Of a stretch of DNA of 64,000 bases, positions 58,781 to 64,000 are shown piece after piece. The notes under the pieces were generated by a model that did no database searches, was not told where the DNA came from, and saw only the letters and a program-made list of their open reading frames with translations. Numbering within the stretch: the first letter of the stretch is position 1; each line of letters opens with the position of its first letter. The position numbers and the translations under genes were made by a program. Source of the DNA: Hydractinia symbiolongicarpus (Eukaryota; Cnidaria; Hydrozoa; Anthoathecata; Hydractiniidae); the NCBI RefSeq assembly GCF_029227915.1, contig NC_079881.1, positions 10,453,501 to 10,517,500 of the forward strand, in the 5' to 3' direction.

Positions 58781-61700
58781 TTACTTAATATCATAATGAC
58801 TTCTGTGTGCGTACGGATTAGATGACGACAAGCGTTTCAGCTCGTCCACTATGTATAATTTTTCTCGATTCACATTCTCAAGGTTTCTTTTATAATGTGA
58901 TTTCTCTTTCATTAATGTTTCATTTACACGAGTTAGTTGTAGAAGTTTTTCTTGTAATTCGTCGTTTTGTTTGCGTAGGTTTTTATTTTCGTCTTGTTCT
59001 TGCAAGAAATCTTCTTTGTACACGATAAGCTGTAAAGAAAGAAAATAAACATTATAAATTAAATACTTTAGTAATTTTGACGTACAAGTATCAACACCTT
59101 ACTTTACTGAGATTCTTTAAGATAAATACGTGATTTTTTTTAAGGCCTGGGGAAGGAGAAATAAGTATGTACGTTTAAGACTCTTGTAATGTTAAGAAAT
59201 GCAAAGAAGTCCACGAGAAACACACACTTAAATCTATTTGAAGCCATAACAATAAATAAAGCTTAACACGTCTTTAGTTGTTTACATTCCAATGGAACAT
59301 GAAGGAGTAAATAAAAACAGAATGTGAGTTTCAATACTACAAATAATGTGAGTTTCAATACTACAAAACGTTAGTTATAGATGTCTTTAGTTAGCTCTCA
59401 GAAACTTTACTTGTCTAATGCTATGTAAAAACTTAAATCTAAAAAATTACTGTATCAGAAAACAGTAGAAGAAAGAAAATAGTTACATTTTTTTCTCTTA
59501 ATCTATCCTAGTTAGTTTTTACAAAGTTTAATCTTACGTGTGACACATAAATCGAAAGGGAGGGAGGGAATCCTTTAAATATAGATATTGTATATGTGAG
59601 ATATCGAAAGCATTTTACAGTGATTTTTCGTCTACGTGCTGCAGAGGAGCATATATCGGCGTTCTTGCGATTTCAAGGATCGATGGACAAAAATTTTACA
59701 TTTTTTTTATTTTGACGTTAAGGCCTGGGATAAGGTGGTGGAATGAAATGTAAACATCTAAATACGATGAGTTTTTGCTTTTTGACTTGTGGCTCAGCTT
59801 TTAAAATGTTTTTTTAAAAAAGAAAGTATTAGAAAAAGGTCACAGCACAATAATAGAGATTATTATTAAAATGGTAATAAAAGAAACAGAACAAAAAAGC
59901 ATTTAAAGGATTTTATATAACTGAAACGCTAGAGTTAATTGTCTTCTCCGTAAACGTAAACAAGCTGTGATACGGTTGATATTAATTTTAATTAACCCTC
60001 TTGTACTAATTCGGACACTTCTTTATTTTTCTCCTTACTGAAGGTTGAAATACATATTTCTCACATCATTCACTAGATACGTGTTTTGAAGGGAGAGGTT
60101 TTGCATTTGTCTTGTCCCTGTCAACACAGTTCGAGTAATTTGTCTGCTTTGTAAAAAAATCGTTTTTCTTCTCCTAAACGCTTCACAAGAGGACAACATT
60201 AATGCACCGAAGTACTCAGTACATATACATTATAATTATAATTGACGCCTTGAAATTTTGTTATTTTTCCTAATTTTTTTTAGCTTTACATTTTCCGAAA
60301 TTTTTTATTGGAAAAATGCCGAAATGTTGTTACCCAATTTTGTTGTTGGGTGAAATCTGAACTTGATATTGTTTTTGTAAGTTTTAGGAGACTTTTCTAG
60401 TTTATCTTTCTATATATTTTTTTCTTTTTACCTTGGTGCGGCTAAAGACAACGCAATTGTTAAAGTATTATACAAATCTAACATCTTTGATAATTTTACC
60501 CTTTTCCATAAATTTGGTGACGTCATTAGCAAAAAGCTGACCTAAGCAATTTTTTGTCAGAGTTGTTACTTAAGGTTTGGCCACCACTTGTGGTATTTTC
60601 ATGTCTATTGAACAATATTACAGAGATTGAAAAGACCGGCAGGAACAGGGCTAAGCATCTCAAAATTGTTAAGTTAATCTCTACAAACAAATTCGTGTTC
60701 TGCACGTTGTTTCGTGTTATGTAAAATCAAAGTATCCAATCACAAGGGTTTTTCCTGTTCTTAATTTGTTTGCAATCCAAATTTTCTTTTCTGCTACTTT
60801 CGCATGGTGTCACCGAAAAAAAATCAATACAGTTTGCAAAATTTCGGGTAAATAATTTTGAATAGATTTTAAAAAATAAAAATAATATGTTTGGATTGAT
60901 AATTCGCTTTAGTAGTTTTAGCAAGGAAAACTATAAAATTTAGTAGTTAACTGCCAAAAATTCTTCTTCAGGGGTAAAGTAATTATTTACCGATTCACAG
61001 ATATAGCCTAAAAACATCATTTAACAAACCCTCTACAACATAACCAGTTGCATAAAATTAGTGTTTTTTTTTGCCAGTATATAAATAGATTTAAAATTAA
61101 ATTTAAATCAAGCTGTCTACAATCATGTGCATAATATATTGAGAGAATGTCATCTTCAAATTGTGTACTAAAAACCCTTCCCCCATTTTTCAATATTGAA
61201 GACCAAGGGGATCACGTTACGATGATTCCACATTGAGATAGAGGGGTGTTTTAATATGTTGAAGAAATACATATCAGAAAAATCTCCATAGATAGATAAA
61301 ACTTAGAAAAAACGTGTACCTGTTGTTTTAGAACTTCTACATGATTTTCCCTTCCTCTGTCTTCTTTTCTTTGATCACATTCGGTACAACTATCATTTCC
61401 TTGACTTTCTCTAACCTCAAGACGTTCTGTTACCTCCCGTAAATAACGCAACTCTAATGCTTGATGTCTTTCCGAAAGTGATTTATATTCCGCATGCCAG
61501 GACTTGTTGATTTTCATGAGCTAAATGTTTAAATAATGCAACGGTAAATAATGTCTTTGATTTTCCCTTTGATCTACCTCTAGATTCTTACAACTTCCAA
61601 GGGCACCAACGTTGCCTTTGTGGATCTCCCTAGTGAAGGTCCTTTGCATTTATAAGTAATTGGGAATTAGAAGATTAATCAATATTGTCAACCAAACAAT

Positions 61701-62843
61701 TACGTTCGCCTTCTAGTTTGTTGACGTATAGTTGAATCTCTGTTTTTCTTACACAGTTTTGGGAATATAGGACAAAGAAAGAAAGGAACGAGAATTTGCA
61801 TGGACGTGTCGTCGAAATTCACATACGACACAACAAAAAGTGGCAGAAAATTCGTGTTCCTATATAAGGTAGTATAGTACATAATAATATTTCTTAGTAA
61901 TGCAGCAAATTATAGCTCGTTTCTTAGAAAAGCAACCACAGATCCTAAGCTTTATTTTTTTCATTAACAAATGTATTGTCACAGGCACTGGAATTCCCTT
62001 TCAAAACTAATTGTCTGTCAAAGCAGAACATCTGGTAGACCATTGGACCTCTTTCAGAGAATTCCAATTCTAACAAACACAGTAATCGAGTTAAAGTTTT
62101 CAAATTGTCACGTAAAACAAAAATACCATTCTATTTTGATAAACTTTAAGAATGCTAAACATAGGGTTTTGTTTCCTGATGTGGCTTTTTTAAAAAGAGA
62201 TTTTCAAAAAGTTATTAGCTAGAAAGTAATTACCTTAACAAATAAGTAGAATAAGGAAAATATTTTCTTTATATATTCACTGTTATTAGCCCGCCTTTAT
62301 CAAATCCAGCTGATCCCAAGGAAACGTACAAGAAAATGTCAATAACATTTAGACTTATAGCTGTAGTTATTTCTGGAGATATTTTATAGTCTTTTTTATA
62401 TTGCACTTTTAAGTTATTTTAAAAAAGTGCTTTTGCCATGTTACAATGCACTTACAAAGTTTCAGAAAAATTACTTAAAAAACGCAACAGGCTTACTCTT
62501 AAGGAAACACGTATACTGTACTGTAATTCACTTCCTGGAGACCTGAATTTATTATGCTGTTTTCCTAACGAGATTTCAAGGCAAAATTGAAGAGATTTCA
62601 AAATCTCGGTGTATAATCATGTTGTTTTGAAAAAGAAGATATTTGCGATGACCATTTCTTCATTTTTTCTCACTAGCTTCCCACTTGCTTTCTAGCCATC
62701 ATTTTTTCATTTTCGAGGCAACTAATAAATGAGTCAGTTAACCATAAATAAAAAATACAGCACCAAAAATAAATAAAGATATCTATTTATTATACCTTTC
62801 CCAATTGTTCAGATGCACTACAGTCGCAACAACTTTCCGCCAT
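58781..62843 (-). CDS. Coiled-coil protein with UBAN-like (NEMO/optineurin/TNIP-type) motif
   Basis: Three exons in phase: 62843-62796, 61520-61320, 59029-58781; 165 residues. It starts MAESCCDCSASEQLGK and is mostly coiled coil. Residues about 76-130 contain HVEVLKQQ then LIVYKEDFLQEQDENKNL and LRKQNDELQEKLLQL, matching the ubiquitin-binding stretch of NEMO-like proteins (YK-x-DF-x-x-E followed by a leucine zipper). The arginine that usually follows the Glu is Gln here. UBAN domains bind linear or K63 polyubiquitin in NF-kB and autophagy pathways; that role is inferred. It is much shorter than NEMO and has no C-terminal zinc finger. AATAAA on the minus strand lies about 76 bp past the stop (58705-58700). 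Confidence 0.65.
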
Positions 62844-64000
62844 GCCCACTACTTCTCACTCTTTCTGTGTTTTCCTTATCACAGAGAATTTGGATTGAGC
62901 TTAAACTTTTTCTATATATATAAATATAGTTTCGGCTTAATAATAACGAGCACTTTCGTACAACATTAAAGACATATTATTAAACACAGATTAACGCGCG
63001 GTACTTTCCCCATTTTGCACGTGCATATCAGTTGTTTTTTTCACAATACGAGTAATTTAATAATGATACGAAAAAAAAGTATGCAAAACGTGAAACGGTT
63101 TTTACTCAAACTTGAGGCGACGATTTCATTTCAAGTCCCAAAATTTCCCTTTGAAAGTACAGGTTCCGTAAAATCACAAAAAACCCTCAGTATTCGCGTA
63201 ATCATATTTCTTTCATTTTTTGATTAAATTCGTTTCCATCATTCATGTTTGTTACGCTCCGTGCGCATAGTAATAAAGAGAGCACGTGCTGGCTTCACTT
63301 TTGGCTCTGAGAAAGTTTTCCTCTATTTTATAATTTGTATGTTCAGGGAAAAATATTACCAAAGATTCTCCAGTAACATTTCTCCTTCCATTTAACCTGT
63401 CTTTTTAACGTCTCATTTTGGAACTTAGAATCTTACTTTAATCTCCTTAGACACCCTCTTACTTAATGTTTTTGAATTTACCCCCTGACTCTGCTAGACA
63501 CAACATTAAGAGTTATCATTTTCTTACGCCCCTAATTACATATCACTACCTCTCCACAAACCACTGCTATCTCCTTAATTATTTTAAATTTCCACTTCTA
63601 TGATATCTGAGAGAAACAATTACAAAGAATGACATCTTGTTTGAACAAAATAAACAGGACCGGTAGGTTTTACCAAAACAAATATATATGGAAGCACATA
63701 TGTATGTATGATTCGTGACTTTCCCATTTTCTACGAGCAGTAGCACATTGGATAAATCTTCCATTTGTTTGAATTGTCACTCATGCGGTAATTAGATATT
63801 TCGAGTTCATTTACATTCCTTCTCTCGCACTATTGTATGAGTGTAACAGTCACCATCTTTTCTGTATTTTATTTAATGCTTCCTTCTTTAAAGCACCTCT
63901 ATAAAAATAACCCCCAACCCTCCTATAAGAGATTTTACAAATTGTTACAGTTGTGGACAATGGAAATCGTTAATAGGGATTAAAAAAATGTTAAGTCATG
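62844..64000. other. Upstream region of the UBAN-like gene, no further gene seen
   Basis: AT-rich. ORFs at 63015 and 63579 have no recognisable features. The promoter of the minus-strand gene should lie just right of 62843, but no core element was identified. Confidence 0.4.

Noticed and set aside
1-64000. CRISPR arrays, operons, prophage or bacterial genes
   Set aside because: No regularly spaced repeats with unique spacers and no prokaryotic gene organisation. The one bacterial-like protein module is part of a spliced animal gene.

Overview
The window looks like nuclear DNA of an animal, most likely a cnidarian and plausibly a hydrozoan. It is AT-rich, with intron-rich genes, GT-AG junctions, AATAAA poly(A) signals, an ShKT-domain secreted protein and many pogo/Tigger-type, Penelope-like, LINE, SINE and MITE remnants. 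The phylum is inferred; no rRNA, tRNA or mitochondrial marker is present to fix the species. All exon models were read by hand from splice sites and reading-frame phase. Every junction in the five multi-exon models keeps frame.

Left third (1-22912, + strand): one large receptor guanylate cyclase gene, 5'-truncated by the window, with 19 exons. It has a ligand-binding ectodomain, a transmembrane helix, a kinase-homology domain, a short linker and a cyclase domain. Key catalytic residues of the cyclase are replaced, so it looks like a receptor pseudo-cyclase. Its introns hold a minisatellite, microsatellites, two related foldback MITEs, a third MITE, a tRNA-derived SINE and a hairpin repeat.

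Middle (23.3-37 kb): a nearly intact pogo-type transposon (23338-26011) carries a Brinker-like/CENPB/DDE transposase with one in-frame TGA, plus a divergent HIRAN-like ORF. A graveyard of Tc1-like, pogo-like, Penelope-like (GIY-YIG) and LINE fragments follows. Then come two intronless housekeeping genes on the + strand, NHP2 (H/ACA snoRNP) and endonuclease V.

Right (37.3-64 kb): a minus-strand type I membrane receptor with a Thr-rich stalk and an ITAM-like tail (8 exons, one of 19 bp). Next is a small secreted ShKT protein on the + strand, interrupted by a roughly 425-bp TTC repeat that starts at a splice donor. Then a minus-strand gene for an 891-aa secreted chimera: signal peptide, very acidic segment, arginine-rich tandem repeats, and a C-terminus resembling bacterial polymorphic-toxin modules. 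The last gene is a minus-strand coiled-coil protein with a NEMO/optineurin/TNIP-like ubiquitin-binding motif.

The most notable items are the acidic/Arg-repeat/toxin-like chimera (49694-54001), the degenerate receptor guanylate cyclase, and the transposon carrying a HIRAN-like passenger together with terminal repeats that match the site preference of its own Brinker-type domain.
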